Below are positions 48,758-59,595 of a stretch of 64,000 nucleotides of DNA, piece after piece. The position numbers and the translations under genes are program-made. This DNA is from Lamellibrachia satsuma (lineage: Eukaryota > Annelida > Polychaeta > Sabellida > Siboglinidae). Positions within the stretch are counted from its first letter, which is position 1. Each line of letters opens with the position of its first letter. The notes under the pieces are model-generated. The model ran no database searches and was not told where the DNA came from. It saw nothing but the letters and a program-made list of their open reading frames with translations. The stretch is from assembly GCA_033239005.1 (NCBI GenBank), contig BSQZ01000070.1, positions 3,030,617 to 3,094,616 of the forward strand, in the 5' to 3' direction.

Positions 48758-51700
48758 TCAATCCTCTCCGCTCCCACTGCGCCAATAAAATAATCTTCTC
48801 CAGCCAGCACGGTCTTGGGCGAGCCAGTCGAGGTCAATCCAGGTCTTCCCAGCTGTCTCCTTCTCCGTGAGCCCAGTGATCTGCCTCTTCCTGTTTCCAT
48901 GTGGTGTCGATTCGAGAGCGGCGTATTTGAGGACATTCGTGTCAATGCGGAGAACATATCCAAGCCATCTCCACCTTCCTTGTTTTTTCTAGGATGTTGT
49001 TGATGTTGGTGCGTTCTGCGATTTCTTTTTTATCAGTTGCTTCTCCAAAAGTACTCTCAGAATTCTTCTGAGGGACCTTCCCTCAAGACCCCTGAGTCGG
49101 CTCTCTATCTTCTTGTTTGTCCTCCGTGTTTCTGAAGTCGGCTCTCTATCTTCTTGTTTGTCCTCCGTGTTTCTGAAGTCGGCTCTCTATCTTCTTGTTT
49201 GTCCTCCGTGTTTCTGAAGTCGGCTCTCTGTCTTCTTGTTTGTCCTCCGTGTTTCTGAAGTCGGCTCTCTGTCTTCTTGTTTGTCCTCCGTGTTTCTGAA
49301 GTCGGCTCTGCATCTTCTTGTTTGTCCTCCGTGTTTCTGAAGTCGGCTCTGTATCTTCTTGTGTGTCCTCCGTGTTTCTGAAGTCGGCTCTCTATCTTCT
49401 TGTTTGTCCTCCATGTTTCTGAAGTCGGCTCTCTATCTTCTTGTTTGTCCTCCGTGTTTCTGAAGTCGGCTCTCTATCTTCTTGTTTGTCCTCCGTGTTT
49501 CTGAAGTCGGCTCTCTGTCTTCTTGTTTGTCCTCCGTGTTTCTGAAGTCGGCTCTCTATCTCCTTGTGTGTCCTCCGTGTTTCTGAAGTCGGCTCTCTGT
49601 CTTCTTGTTTGTCCTCCGTGTTTCTGAAGTCGGCTCTCTATCTTCTTTTTTGTCCTCCGTGTTTCTGAAGTCGGATCTATGTCTTCTTGTGTGACCTCCG
49701 TGTTTCTGAAGTCGGCTCTGTATCTTCTTGTGTGACCTCCGTGTTTCTGAAGTCGACTCTCTATCTTCTTGTGTGTCCTCAGTGTTTCTGAAGTCGGCTC
49801 TCTGTCTTCTTGTTTGTCCTCCGTGTTTCTGAAGTCGACTCTCTAGCTTCTTGTGTGACCTCCGTGTTTCTGAAGTCGACTCTCTATCTTCTTGTGTGTC
49901 CTCAGTGTTTCTGAAGTCGGCTCTCTATCTTCTTGTTTGTCCTCCGTGCTTCTGAAGTCGGCTCTCTATCTTCTTGTTTGTCCTCCGTGTTTCTGAAGTC
50001 GGCTCTCTATCTTCTTGTGTGTCATCAGTGTTTCTGAAGTCGGCTCTCTGTCTTCTTGTTTGTCCTCCGTGTTTCTGAAGTCGGCTCTCTATCTTCTTGT
50101 TTGTCCTCCGTGTTTCTGAAGTCGGCTCTCTATCTTCTTGTATGTCCTCCGTGTTTCTGAAGTCGGCTCTCTATCTTCTTGTGTGTCATCAGTGTTTCTG
50201 AAGTCGGCTCTGTATCTTCTTGTTTGTCCTCCGTGTTTCTGAAGTCGGCTCTCTGTCTTCTTGTTTGTCCTCCGTGTTTCTGAAGTCGGCTCTCTATCTT
50301 CTTGTGTGTCCTCCGTGTTTCTGAAGTCTGCTCTCTATCTTCTTGTGTGTCCTCCGTGTTTCTGAAGTCGGCACTGTATCTTCTTGTTTGTCATCCGTGT
50401 TTCTGAAGTCGGCTCTCTGTCTTCTTGTTTGTCCTCCGTGTTTCTGAAGTCGGCTCTCTATCTTCTTGTTTGTCATCCGTGTTTCTGAAGTTGGCTCTGT
50501 ATCTTCTTGTTTGTCATCCGTGTTTCTGAAGTCGGCTCTCTGTCTTCCTGTTTGTCCTCCGTGTTTCTGAAGTCGGCTCTCTATCTTCTTGTTTGTCCTC
50601 CGTGTTTCTGAAGTCGGCTCTCTATCTTCTTGTTTGTCCTCCGTGTTTCTGAAGTCGGCTCTGTATCTTCTTGTTTGTCATCCGTGTTTCTGAAGTCGGC
50701 TCTGTATCTTCTTGTTTGTCCTCCGTGTTTCTGAAGTCGGCTCTGTATCTTCTTGTTTGTCATCCGTGTTTCTGAAGTCGGCTCTGTATCTTCTTGTTTG
50801 TCCTCCGTGTTTCTGAAGTCGACTCTCTATCTTCTTGTGTGTCCTCGGTGTTTCTGAAGTCGGCTCTCTATCTTCTTGTTTGTCCTCCGTGTTTCTGAAG
50901 TCGGCTCTGTATCTTCTTGTTTGTCCTCCGTGTTTCTGAAGTCGGCTCTGTATCTTCTTGTTTGTCATCCGTGTTTCTGAAGTCGGCTCTGTATCTTCTT
51001 GTTTGTCCTCCGTGTTTCTGAAGTCGGCTCTGTATCTTCTTGTTTGTCTTCCGTGTTTCTGAAGTCGGCTCTCTATCTTCTAGTGTGTCCTCCGTGTTTC
51101 TGAAGTCGGCTCTCTGTCTTCTTGTTTGTCCTCCGTGTTTCTGAAGTCGGCTCTCTATCTTCTTGTTTGTCCTCCGTGTTTCTGAAGTCGGCTCTCTGTC
51201 TTCTTGTTTGTCCTCCGTGTTTCTGAAGTCGGCTCTCTATCTTCTTGTGTGTCCTCCGTGTTTCTGAAGTCGGCTCTCTATCTTCTTGTGTGTCCTCCGT
51301 GTTTCTGAAGTCGGCTCTCTATCTTCTTGTTTGTCATCCGTGTTTCTGAAGCGTACAATGGATAGTACTGAACGGACGTTGGATCTGTATATATTTACTA
51401 TGGTCTTGTGTGGAGAATAGTGGATTTCGAGATGTTGGTGAATTAGTTGATGGCTTGTGCTGCTACGCCGATACTTGTGGATATTTCTATTTCAATGTTG
51501 CCGTCTGCTGAGATGAAACTTCCCTCTCACGTTGGTCTTTTTTTGTGTTGCGTGTCTTCAGTTTCACGAGCTTGGTCTTGGTTAGGTGTATCTTGCAACC
51601 AACTGTTTCTGCTGTGTTGCCAGCTTTGCCCGTTTTATCTTGGATGTTCTTTTGCGAGTGGGAAAGGAAGCCAATGTCGTCGGCGAAGGCTGCATCTTTT

Positions 51701-52430
51701 AGTAGTGCAGTTAGCCCCCCCTACGGGTCATCTTGGTCGGTCGCTGCATGGTAGCTTTCCTCATCACCCATTCAATGGCGACCAGAAAGAGTAGTGGCAA
51801 GATGACGCCTTACCACAATCCTCACACTGAACCATTCTATTGTCCACCATTCGTCACACAACACTGCTTGTCTGCATACACGTCTTTCAGGATGTTGATC
51901 ACATTCGGAGGAATGCCGTACGTCTGAATTAAATATCTTCCAGAGAGATGAATTGTAGATGCTATCGAAGGCTTTTTCAAAATCAATGTAGTTGACGTAG
52001 AGAGATGAGTTCCACTCCAGTGACTGCACGGATATTGTCAGAATCATAGAGATTTGGCCAGTGCACGATATTCCGCTCTATGAAGCCTGCTTGTTCTTCC
52101 CAGAGTTCTTTCTTGGTGTCTTTTTTGATTCGCTTTGACAGTACTGTGCAGAACATTTTGCCCGGTACAGATGTATGCCTCTCCAGTTGCCACACTATGT
52201 CAGGTCTCCTTTTTGGGAAGATTCACGATGATACTTTCGTCCATGCCTCTGAAACTGTGTCTCTCTTCTTCAGAAATTTTATTGAAAAGTTCATCGAGTG
52301 CATTTCCACTAAGATTTGGGTCTGCCTTCTGCGTATCAGTGTAATTCTGTCCTCGCCTGGTTCTCTGTTTCCCTTGGTTTGTCTGATGGAATGGTGTGTG
52401 ATACAGCTGCCACCTCCGTTCCAGACAACG
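48758..52430 (-). mobile_element. Degraded non-LTR retrotransposon with internal minisatellite
   Basis: Order on the minus strand, 5' to 3': a segment near 52345 with a PGEDRITL-like motif; a GxWRGI-equivalent degraded near 52200; PGKMFCTVLSKRIK then EEQAGF (52090 to 52170); RT motif A DFEKAFDSI (about 51970); RT motif C FADDIGFLSH (51676..51687); and thumb-like sequence to 51351. A 2.25-kb tandem array follows. Then come LRRILRV near 49070, WLGYVLRI near 48930, a basic NRKRQ stretch, and a TGA at 48758. This is the standard RT-to-C-terminus order of an APE-type LINE (RTE/CR1-like; clade not decided). Deletions and frameshifts make it non-functional. No 5' endonuclease part is seen. Confidence 0.85.
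49100..51350. repeat. 41-bp minisatellite, 55 copies
   Basis: The unit begins GCTCTCTATCTTCTTGTTTG and ends in TTCTGAAGTCG; starts fall at 49100, 49141, 49182 and so on to 51314. The distance 51314 minus 49100 is exactly 54 x 41, so the array carries no net indel. Copies differ only by scattered substitutions, such as TCTCTATC/TCTGTATC/TCTCTGTC and GTTTGTC/GTGTGTC. 41 is not a multiple of three, and the minus strand is open in all three frames over long stretches, giving a 41-residue repeat (…RTNKKIESRLQKHGGQ…). The array sits inside a LINE reading frame and its unit resembles the LINE's own sequence at the junction. Confidence 0.97.
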
Positions 52431-52620
52431 AATATTTTCAGTGCCGTATTAACGATGTGGGGGCCTGGTACTAACGTTTTTAGAAGAGTGCCTTACCAAG
52501 TGCGTGAAAGACGAAGAACGAGACGCGTGGTGTTGACCATGCACTGACCCAATACACCTTCGCGTTTATTCAACTGTGTATGAGCATAAGTATTCACAGT
52601 TTGTTGTCGACGACGGCATA

Positions 52621-52761
52621 CACACGTACATATATATATATATATATATATATACACGTACACACACGTACACACACGTACACACACACACACACACACA
52701 CACTCATGCATAGACACATACATACACACATACATACACAACCAACCAACCAACCAACCAT
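52621..52761. repeat. Compound microsatellite (TA)n, (CACGTA)n, (CA)n, (CATA)n, (CCAA)n
   Basis: Five adjacent simple tracts directly upstream (5' side) of the LINE remnant at 48758..52430. The open frames over it are low complexity. Confidence 0.95.
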
Positions 52762-54354
52762 TATATTTCAGTGGCAAATAATGTCATCCAATTATAAACC
52801 CCGAAACAATAATACATGGAATCATAGATCACGTGGTTGATTATTACGGTTATTTAGCCTGACAACATTCCGGTTGTTATTTTCCAGTGTTGTTAAACGA
52901 GTGTGTGGATTGCTGCCAAGGATCGGAATATGGGAAGTTGGGCACGTAAACACGTCACATCTCAGATAGACACTACTAGAGATACACTAGCTGAGATAAA
53001 CTATTATAGTTAAACCGAATCTAGGACATAATCCCTCCGGACAAAATTAATCTAGTCTTTGTTACACACTGCAAAGAACTCACAATCCACACACTGTTAC
53101 GAACCAGCAGATACATTTTTTCCCTTGGGGGGATATTGGAAATAAAGATAGACCCGTGAATTTGCTAGGTGACCAGTGTCTGTGCAACTTGATGCATCAT
53201 TTCCGAGAAAATCTTCTGATGTCACACCATCAGCCCCACTTGTCCACCGGGGAGGAAATGCATGTTTACACTGGGTAAATAGAGAATATATAAATTTTAC
53301 TGAATCAGGCTCCGTTTAGTAGTAAACCTACTCACTAATTAAAAGTTCTCAGCGGTCCTTATAATATTGTTCTACAGCTTTCAGTGCTGCCATCTATTTG
53401 GGTAAGTTGGAGGCAGCGTACTTGGTTATACACGAAATAATGGTCTACACGACTCTGCATACGATAGGCAGCGAGCGTCCTAATGAATCTTTCGTACACA
53501 TAAAATAATGAGTGTGGGAGACGTGCGCACGCGATTACATTAATCCAATAATATGTGATTTAGCGCACTGATCAATCGTGATTTATTTGACGTTTGGCTT
53601 TCTTTATTTATTAAAACATGACTTGGCCGTCTGTTTTGCAAGTTTATAATATTCTATAGGACAAATATATGCGTCATAGACAACTGATTACTCCCCTTTA
53701 GTATATTTACTTAACGCTGACTACGATCTATTTAGGTGTTACATTCAAATTTCAACTGAAAAAGTTTGAACGTCTAATAAATGTGTTCAATGCATTCCTG
53801 ATCACGGGCACTCTTCAAAGTCTCCAATGGACACAGCCACATTTTCGGAATCAAATACTGACAAGCGGTTTCCGATTCCAATAAGTTAAGGGTTCATCAA
53901 AACAATAATCAGTCGATCAATATTTGGACAATTTTGTAATATTTCGAAAAATAACGCAATGAACTAGGATCACCTCCATGTTGGGACAAACAACGACCGA
54001 CGGCGACGTGTGATACATGTGAGAACCTATATTAAAGATAACGACATCAATACAGTTCATTCTGTTTAATGAGCGCAACACAACGATTACAAATCTTATA
54101 CGTGCAACTTAGCTATGATTTAACTTTAGCGACTATGCAACACTGAGAACAACAGATCTTGCAAAACGTTACCTCCACCAACGTCATTGCCTTGCTCCAA
54201 AACAACTAACATACATGACCAGACTTAACTAGAAACAACTTACATAAAACACTAATATGGATACGACTTATATACTGTTGTCCTCTCCATGCGTTTGCGG
54301 CAACATGGTTATAGACCAGCGTATTGGTGAACACGAGAACAACCACTGACTCAA
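52762..54354. other. Gene-free stretch, probably 3' UTR/flank of the RING gene
   Basis: No open frame or known domain. The right part is likely 3' UTR of the ligase gene. At 53022..53050 there is a short GGACATAATCCC...GGACAAAAT segment resembling the terminal repeat of the MITE at 20901..21358. Confidence 0.5.
53582..53612 (-). terminator. Candidate polyadenylation signals of the RING gene
   Basis: Three AATAAA hexamers on the minus strand (53582..53587, 53603..53608, 53607..53612), about 745 to 775 bases downstream of the stop codon. No closer AATAAA was seen in the 3' flank. AATAAA is common in AT-rich DNA, so this is weak. Confidence 0.3.
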
Positions 54355-56750
54355 TTAAGGTCTCCAGCTGTGATCAGAATCCTGCGAGTCATATTCATTT
54401 AGCAACTGTATCCACGATTTTGGCACGAGCACCTCGTAGCTCGAGTCGCTGGTTGGCTCCGTAGATCGACTCTGGTCGGACGAGTCGCTGCAATCGCTGC
54501 CTGGAAGCCACAGCGAGTCGTCATTGTCTGAAGCTTCTTGGTTGTCCGCCGGTGGGTGAGTGACAGCCGACCGTGTATTGGGCTCATCGCCGTCGCCGCG
54601 AATACCCTGCCTGTCAGCGTCTCTGTGTCTCCTTGAGGAACGATGGCCAGACCTGACTACAGGAGAGTTGTCTGCGCTCTGAATGGTATGGCGTCTATGA
54701 CATGAAACATTAACCGTTGCTCCACCTGTAGCACTTGAAATATCCCCTCTTCCGATAGCAGAGGTAGAAGCTCCACCTCGCAGTCTCGCTGCTCTTGATG
54801 TAGTCTTTCCATGAACATCTCTACTCGCACCTTCGTTTACAGAACTGTTCTCGGGTATCATTCCTCCTTTGGGCTCTGACGTGTTCGAAAGTGTGGACAT
54901 CCTGCCGACCGAAGTGTGTCTTCTAACTGGATGCCTGAGACGTCTTGGAGGACGCGACGACGTCTGGGTGTCGTCTGCATGTGCCGCACGTGGGTCGCTG
55001 CCACCAGTCACAGTCGTCGGTGGGCGACTTTCAGGTCGGCTGGTACATCTAAATGCTCCTGAATTATCGCGTGAATAATAATCTGCCAACCAGCGCTCTT
55101 GTGATGGCCTTGGTTCTGTTGATTTATTGCGTGAACAATCATAGTCTAACGACCACCTTTCGTGAATCGCTCCTGGTTCTGGTTTCGATCTCTTTCTCGA
55201 CGCCCTAACGTCATCTTCATCGTCGTGTCGTCTCCTCTTCCTTGAAGCGCCAATCCCTTCCAACGCGGAGGACGACGTTCTGTTCCTGCCGTCATGCCAT
55301 GCGTGGTTTTCCCCTCCTACGGTTTCCTCTGCCGAAACCATAATGTCACTGTCACGTATCAGGTGGCTGAAGTCAAGTCTGCTTTCTTCGTGCGTTTCTC
55401 GTTTGTCCCCTGAACAACCAGTCGTATACATCGGAGTGGGATCCGAGTAGGTTTCACCGACGGATAGTTCACGGTCGTGGTAGATAGGCAGAGCCAGCTG
55501 GTCGGTGTAACCATCGTGGGCAGGGCTCTCATTTGTATGCACACCAGCTCGAGCGTACGTCTGCAGACCCTGATCCAAACATCCACTGTTATTGACGTCA
55601 TCTCCATAATGGCTGGCATTGTCATCGGAACTCCCTCTGGTAATAGCATCAAGCATACTACCATCGTTATCAGCATTGTCTGCTTGTTCACTGGCATAAG
55701 CGTAGTCTGATCCACTGTAAATAGTCACAACTGAATCGGTGGAGTTGCGACCCTCCGACACAGGCTCACTAGCGGCAGTGTCAGCCACGCTCATGGGTGT
55801 CTCTGCACCCGACTCCTCCTGCTCGGAGAACTCAGCACTGACGTGACTGTCAGAGACAGACACGACCGTTCTGGTGTCTTCCTCGGTGTCAACGCCTACA
55901 GGAGAAGAGGAATCATGATGGCTTGCATACTCACTAGCAACATACTCTAAGTCTCTGTCTGACCCATCTGTGTAGTACGGTACGCTCTGATCAGAATGGA
56001 ACGAGATGTCCTCGTCTCTGTATGACCAGTTGTCTTCTGACGCAGACGAACGACGAGAACCAGAGTTATGTCTTGACCTTGAGTAGTACCTTGACCGACG
56101 CCTTGACCTCCTGTCATCACTCGAATCCTCGCGTGCATCTGACCCAGGAATAGACGTCAAATCAGGTCTAGTTCTGGACAGGTGCCTTGACAGTGGTCTA
56201 GAATGCCTTGACCTAGAAAAACGCCTCTGCCCAGAACTTGGTATCTCCCACATTGACCAGGTAGGAGAACGTGATGGGGACCTACCACGTGATAGTGCTG
56301 GTGATCGATCTCGTGCCTCGGACCTTGATTGTCTTTCACCACGAGACCTGAACCTGGAACGCAACCTTGACATCACCTCCCTATCTCCACCGCTCCGTTC
56401 AACAGGAACAGAACTCCCACTACGCAGTACCATCACATCTGAATGATCAGTATTAACTACCCCATTTGTGCCGTATCCACCATCGTTGTTACCATTATCT
56501 TCACTCAACACATAATCGTCATTGTTTCCATCATGACTGCCTTCTTCGTAGTCGTTGTCATCCTGACCACTGGCATGGTCACTGTCCAGGTTGAGCCATG
56601 ACAGCAGTGACATGCCCCAAGGTGTCAGACTGTTGCGACGTGATGACGCAATACTATCGCTAAGCTTTGTCACTTGTTTCTCGAGGCGCCTGCGCATCCG
56701 TTCCCAGTCATTCTCTTTCTCGCGAAACCGCCGCAGCGCCTCCTGTTGTT
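54355..56750 (-). CDS. RNF151-like E3 ligase: coiled-coil and RS/acidic disordered tail exon
   Basis: Terminal coding exon, residues 167 to 964 of the predicted protein. The acceptor is ttttacag|AA at 56751. Its first two bases complete the split codon from 57505, giving an uninterrupted frame to the TGA at 54355. Residues 167 to about 200 are charged and heptad-like (LRRFREKENDWERMRRRLEK), a likely coiled coil. Residues 220 to 265 are acidic with N/G/D runs, and 285 to 404 are an Arg/Ser-rich block. Residues 440 to 540 are Ser/acidic. A basic nuclear localisation signal (SRKRRRH) lies near 669 and RKRSKP near 685. The C terminus keeps a hydrophobic patch, YEVLVPKSWIQLLNEY, near 938. SUMO-interaction-like cores are VMVL (272), VVSV (462) and VVTI (507). 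Vertebrate RNF151 is about 245 residues, so this tail is an unusual extension. A frame of 798 codons with biased composition argues for real coding. Confidence 0.85.
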
Positions 56751-57504
56751 CTGTAAAACCAAAACAAAAACGACGGATTTGTATCTCGATATCAAGTAGT
56801 TAACAAAATGCATTGAGCTGCGCCGTGCGGCATCTGTAGTGAGTTAGAAAGAGAGACGAACACATGTGAAAGTTTAAGTTACTAGACTTGGTGTCAATTA
56901 CATTGGAATTGAAACACCAATTACATTGGAATTGAAACACCAATTACATTGGAATTGAAACACCAATTCCAATTCCGGAATTATAATTGCAACTGGTGTT
57001 TTGTTTTTAAAAGTAATTCGACTTGGTGAAAACAGAACTGGTATTTCAATAACTTTTTGTTACATCATGTCACTTTTTAACTGCATATCATATTTATTTG
57101 CCATTATGTACCATCGGACATGATCATGATCACTGTATTTCCAATTGTGAAAGGACTGGATGACCATCAACTGATAATTTAGTCCAGTACCTCCCAGTCA
57201 TGAGGCAAACACAATGTCGTTAAGCTATGAAGGATAAAAACACGATGAGAGAAGGAGACAACGGAATGCTGACTACCAAAGAAAGCAGAGGCAATGAAAC
57301 AACCAACCTGTAGGAAAAGGGGCAAACCGTAACTAAGAGTGTACTGAGGGATGTCAGACATGCAGAGGAAGATGACAACTGGAGGGAGAAAACTGTTGAC
57401 AGGGAGAAGTGGAAAGAGTTAACAGATGGGGCAGAGCCAGAGGTACATGAACTAGCCTAACTCATTTATAAACGGATCAACGAGGAAGAACACACAACAC
57501 GCAC
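56751..57504 (-). other. Intron of the RING/TRAF zinc-finger gene (754 bases)
   Basis: GT at 57504..57503 and AG at 56752..56751, interrupting a codon in phase 1. The only notable content is a 23-bp tandem repeat (56895..56970). The open frame at 57179..57361 lies inside and has no recognisable domain. Confidence 0.82.
56895..56970. repeat. 23-bp tandem repeat, about 3.3 copies
   Basis: The unit CAATTACATTGGAATTGAAA plus CAC starts at 56895, 56918 and 56941. It then decays into a partly palindromic AATTCCAATTCCGGAATT. It lies within the ligase-gene intron. Confidence 0.9.
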
Positions 57505-58003
57505 CTGAGACACATTTCTGCAGGGCACGCACACAATCATGTTTCTTTCTGTCGACGTACGTGATCATCAGACCACAGCTCTTGTGACACTTGATCTCGC
57601 GGAACTTGCATGCTGTCTCGTGCTGTTCTAGTTCCCCCTTGAGTAGGACCTGACCACAGTTCTTAAATTGACATGTCACCTCCTGGTACTCACAGTCCTT
57701 CACGTGGGAGTCGTACTGCTCCAGCATCACCGTCCTAACACAACCAGTCACATGGTTTAGACACTTCATCTTCAGACGGTTTATGATGCCCTGTATCATT
57801 GGCATGACGGGCTCCGTTGTGACGATGCTGCGGCGACACGTCGGGCAAGTTGGACAGGTGTCGAGCCATGTTGTGATGCAGACACGACAGAAGACGTGTC
57901 GACACGGACTCTCTACAGGTGTGTCAAGGACGCTCTTGCAGATGCAGCACACCAAGTCAGGGTCGGGGGCAGGGTCAAATAGATCAATGTCGTACCTCGA
58001 CAT
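57505..58003 (-). CDS. RNF151-like E3 ligase: RING and TRAF-type zinc-finger exon
   Basis: First coding exon of a two-exon gene (166 codons plus one base). The RING is C3HC4: C19-x2-C22, C34-x-H36-x2-C39-x2-C42, C53-x2-C56, with the W46 that typically contacts an E2. TRAF-type zinc-finger modules follow: C81/C88/H100/C104, C111/C116/H128/C132 and C139/C143/H155/C157. The N-terminal YDIDLF plus RING plus TRAF fingers resembles vertebrate RNF151 and related ligases that pass ubiquitin from an E2 to a substrate. The start at 58003 matches the family start just before the YD-LF motif. No in-frame stop occurs between the ATG and a candidate acceptor at 58040, so the start rests on homology. The donor is CTCAG|GTGCGT (exon end 57505), phase 1. 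The exact paralogue is uncertain, so no symbol is given. Confidence 0.87.
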
Positions 58004-58039
58004 CGTCTCCGTGTTGCATGCCCCAACTGGGAAACTATT
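58004..58039 (-). other. Predicted 5'-UTR part of the RING-gene exon
   Basis: A pyrimidine-rich acceptor, TGTTTTTGTAG, ends at 58040 on the minus strand, 36 bases before the ATG. This suggests that a non-coding or short coding exon lies further right. No upstream exon or promoter was identifiable in 58040..59595, so the split is inferred from the acceptor alone. Confidence 0.4.
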
Positions 58040-59595
58040 CTACAAAAACAAACAAATGTTACATACATCTAGTCCTCTACCGATCAACTACACAAAGTGT
58101 GTCATTGTGAAAACAACCATGCACAATAGTCTCCAATACACCACAACATACCAAGGTTGTTGGTATTTCAAGGGGTGTATTTTTTTAATTCGATTACATC
58201 TATTGCTCCAAACCCATATTAAATAGTTCCCCAGAAAAATGGTGTTCGGAAACTGTCATAATTTCCACCACCTTTTTTAGTAAAAGGAATTGCCTTTATT
58301 GATTTAAAATGCACTAGGAAGAAGTTAATGCATTAGCTGAGATCAGTCGGAATGTGATAATGAATGTTTAGAAAGGTCAAAGTGATAGTTGACCAAATTT
58401 AGCAGAGATTCTAAACAGATTTGTCGTGCCACAATGGGGGACACAATATAGTGTTCACATATGACCAATGGATCATCAAAGTACAGTAAAAGTAATAGAG
58501 AGTTAACATTTTTGACACAAAAGCTTCAGAGGATTGTGTGATTACAGTTAAATTACAAAAAAATATAACTTGTAAAGACAGAGTATCAAGTTTTTTAATA
58601 GTGAATAAATTGGAGATATTGACAATAACATCATCTTCAAATTAAAGGAATGTAAAAAAGAAGAAGAGGGCATTAAAAAATTATAACAACTGAAATTCCA
58701 CTGACATAATAATTAATGATCAAATAAGTTCTGTAATATCGGATAACATGGCTGCAAAATAAATGTAATGAAACTTGATGATGTCTGCATCGTTCTACAT
58801 TAATTAATTCAAACACTAGTAAACTACATCTGAAAATGTTGTCATGAACAACCAATTAAATGTTCTGCTAAACTGAAATTTTGGTAGACAAAGATAATAA
58901 AACCACAGAAAGGGTTGAGTTAAATAAGGGGTCATTCAAAATTGTCAACATTAAACAAGAAAGAGTACATATAAGACTCTTTTTATGTGTATTCAACAGC
59001 AAATAATTACAATAAATTTAAAGATATCACCAGCATCTCAAACTATTTACCATCTCTGTATGCATTCATGCATTCAGCCTTCACCCCAATCAATTCCCAG
59101 CTAAAACATCACACGCTATCATCATGTTCTCAAATTTATTGTCACCGAGTCACTGACGAAGCTCATCACTGTAATTGGGCACTGTTAAATATAGCCATCC
59201 CAACCACAATGTCAGAACTTACGGGTAAATCATAAATTGACTCAATTTCAAGCTTTCCTTGAATGCAATATCCTAGTCAGTGAGTAGACTGGGCATTCTT
59301 AAACTTAATTCTTTTCTTGTTTGTTTTGTCCCATCAATCATGTTTTGCCTCTGGCTTCAGCTGCATTCACTTGTAAATTACAATTGTAATTTACACATTT
59401 GGATTGTATAAGAATCAGATATTCACACTCTCAGAGACAAACCAACCACTCTCCACAGTAATAAAGTTTTAAATAATGTTGTCACTACCAATGCAATAAT
59501 GCTGCCTTTCTACTGACTAAATAACAGGCGGCAACAGCAAGTCGATTCTAACAGGCAGCAAGATTAAGTGATTCTGACAGAATGTTATTATATAT
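58040..59595. other. Upstream region of the RING gene, no features recognised
   Basis: AT-rich with no CpG patch and no convincing upstream exon. Likely a 5' intron if the acceptor at 58040 is used. Confidence 0.4.

Noticed and set aside
51447..51794. 115-codon plus-strand frame with hydrophobic segments
   Set aside because: Antisense of the LINE reverse transcriptase, which shows FADD and KAFDS motifs on the minus strand.
57179..57361. 60-codon minus-strand frame with a membrane-like segment
   Set aside because: Lies within the intron whose flanking exons join in exact phase. No domain.
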